Origin: Gnomoniopsis sp. IMI 355080 | Taxonomy: Eukaryota; Ascomycota; Sordariomycetes; Diaporthales; Gnomoniaceae | Assembly (NCBI GenBank): GCA_027946555.1 | Contig: JAPEVC010000261.1 | Coordinates: forward strand, 1-46,860 | Direction: 5' to 3' | Length of the DNA: 46,860 nt | In this document: piece after piece, positions 46,346 to 46,860 of the stretch | Position numbering within the stretch: position 1 is the stretch's first letter | Layout of the letters: each line of letters starts with the position of its first letter | Notes under the pieces: generated by a model | What the model was told of the DNA's origin: nothing | Seen by the model: only the letters and a program-made list of their open reading frames with translations | Databases searched by the model: none | Made by a program: the position numbers and the translations under genes

Positions 46346-46860
46346 TGTTGATGAGCAGCTTTGTCAGGGGGCTCTCAACAGGTGGGGAGGAGGTTGGTGA
46401 TGAAAGTCGCAGGTGGTGTTTGATAGCAATTCTGTAAAAAATTGTAGACAGAACAGGGGTCTGCTCTTATCGATACGGAAACCTTGTATGTGGGACAGGC
46501 ATCCCTGGCTTTGAACATTGTATTGAAATATCTTGTAAATGTCCACCTCATGATTCTGTGGGTAAATACCTGCCTTGGATTAAAAAGACATTTACAACTG
46601 TATATGTTGGAGGTAGCGGATGGAATGCTATCTGAATTGTTCTGTATATCGTAGCCATTACCAGAAGAAGGACATAAGTTGAGAAGTGATATGTGTGCTG
46701 TAGCTGTCGAGAGATTCCACTAACAGTGGGCTCACTTCATCCCAAACACTTTCAGTCTTCCCCCTCCAAAAGAAAAAAAATAACACTTCCAGATCAAGAC
46801 ATAACTCATAATAAGCGGGTTTTGAGGGGAGCGTGGGAAGAAATAGAAGGGCTCCGGGGG
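46346..46860. promoter_or_regulatory. Upstream region of the UTP8-like gene
   Basis: About 515 bases to the window edge, AT-rich in places, presumably promoter and leader of the minus-strand UTP8-like gene. No other gene is seen; the short minus frame at 46364-46546 is unrecognised. Confidence 0.4.

Noticed and set aside
1..46860. tRNA, rRNA, CRISPR array or intact transposon
   Set aside because: No tRNA-like box pairs, terminal inverted repeats with transposase, or regularly spaced repeats were recognised on either strand by eye. A dedicated scan could still find degenerate copies.

Overview
This window looks like nuclear DNA of a filamentous ascomycete, most likely a Sordariomycete and probably Hypocreales-like. 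Genes are intron-poor with introns of about 50-190 bases, GTAAGT/GTATGT/GTGAGT-type donors and TACTAAC/CTGAC/CTAAC-like branch sites. They are separated by long AT-richer spacers. Recognisable proteins include fungus-specific ones: sphingolipid C9-methyltransferase, PAN1 with Prk1-type phosphorylation motifs, and a yeast-type mRNA guanylyltransferase. I see no tRNA, rRNA, CRISPR array, prophage or intact transposon.

Layout. 1-4421 is a gene-poor stretch. 4422-5738 (+) encodes a type II membrane glycosyltransferase-like protein. 6817-8125 (-) is a mitochondrial HTD2-like hydroxyacyl-thioester dehydratase. It is divergent from 9206-10998 (+), a sphingolipid C9-methyltransferase. 12007-16628 (+) is PAN1, the endocytic actin regulator. 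17342-18199 (-) is an unrecognised low-complexity protein. 19268-21075 (+) is an ankyrin protein fused to a deaminase-like zinc domain, the most unusual gene here. 21638-22901 (+) is the mRNA capping guanylyltransferase. 23619-28223 (-) is the cohesin regulator PDS5. 31034-32705 (+) is a three-exon membrane/surface protein. 34331-35331 (+) is an RBR-type ubiquitin ligase with a C-terminal membrane anchor. 35741-38608 (-) is a large fungal protein with an Arg/Asp-rich tail. 38609-43446 is another long gene-poor stretch. 43447-46345 (-) is a UTP8-like ribosome-biogenesis protein, and 46346-46860 is its upstream region.

Most genes are housekeeping genes with unrelated roles (mitochondrial fatty-acid synthesis, sphingolipids, endocytosis, mRNA capping, cohesion, rRNA processing), so this reads as ordinary chromosome arm and not as a biosynthetic cluster or mobile island. 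The best candidates for something little described are the ankyrin-deaminase fusion, the compact membrane-anchored RBR ligase, and two apparent GC-AG introns. Exon joins were deduced by hand from splice consensus, reading-frame continuity and family resemblance. Summed exon lengths are whole numbers of codons in every multi-exon model, but no transcript data were available.
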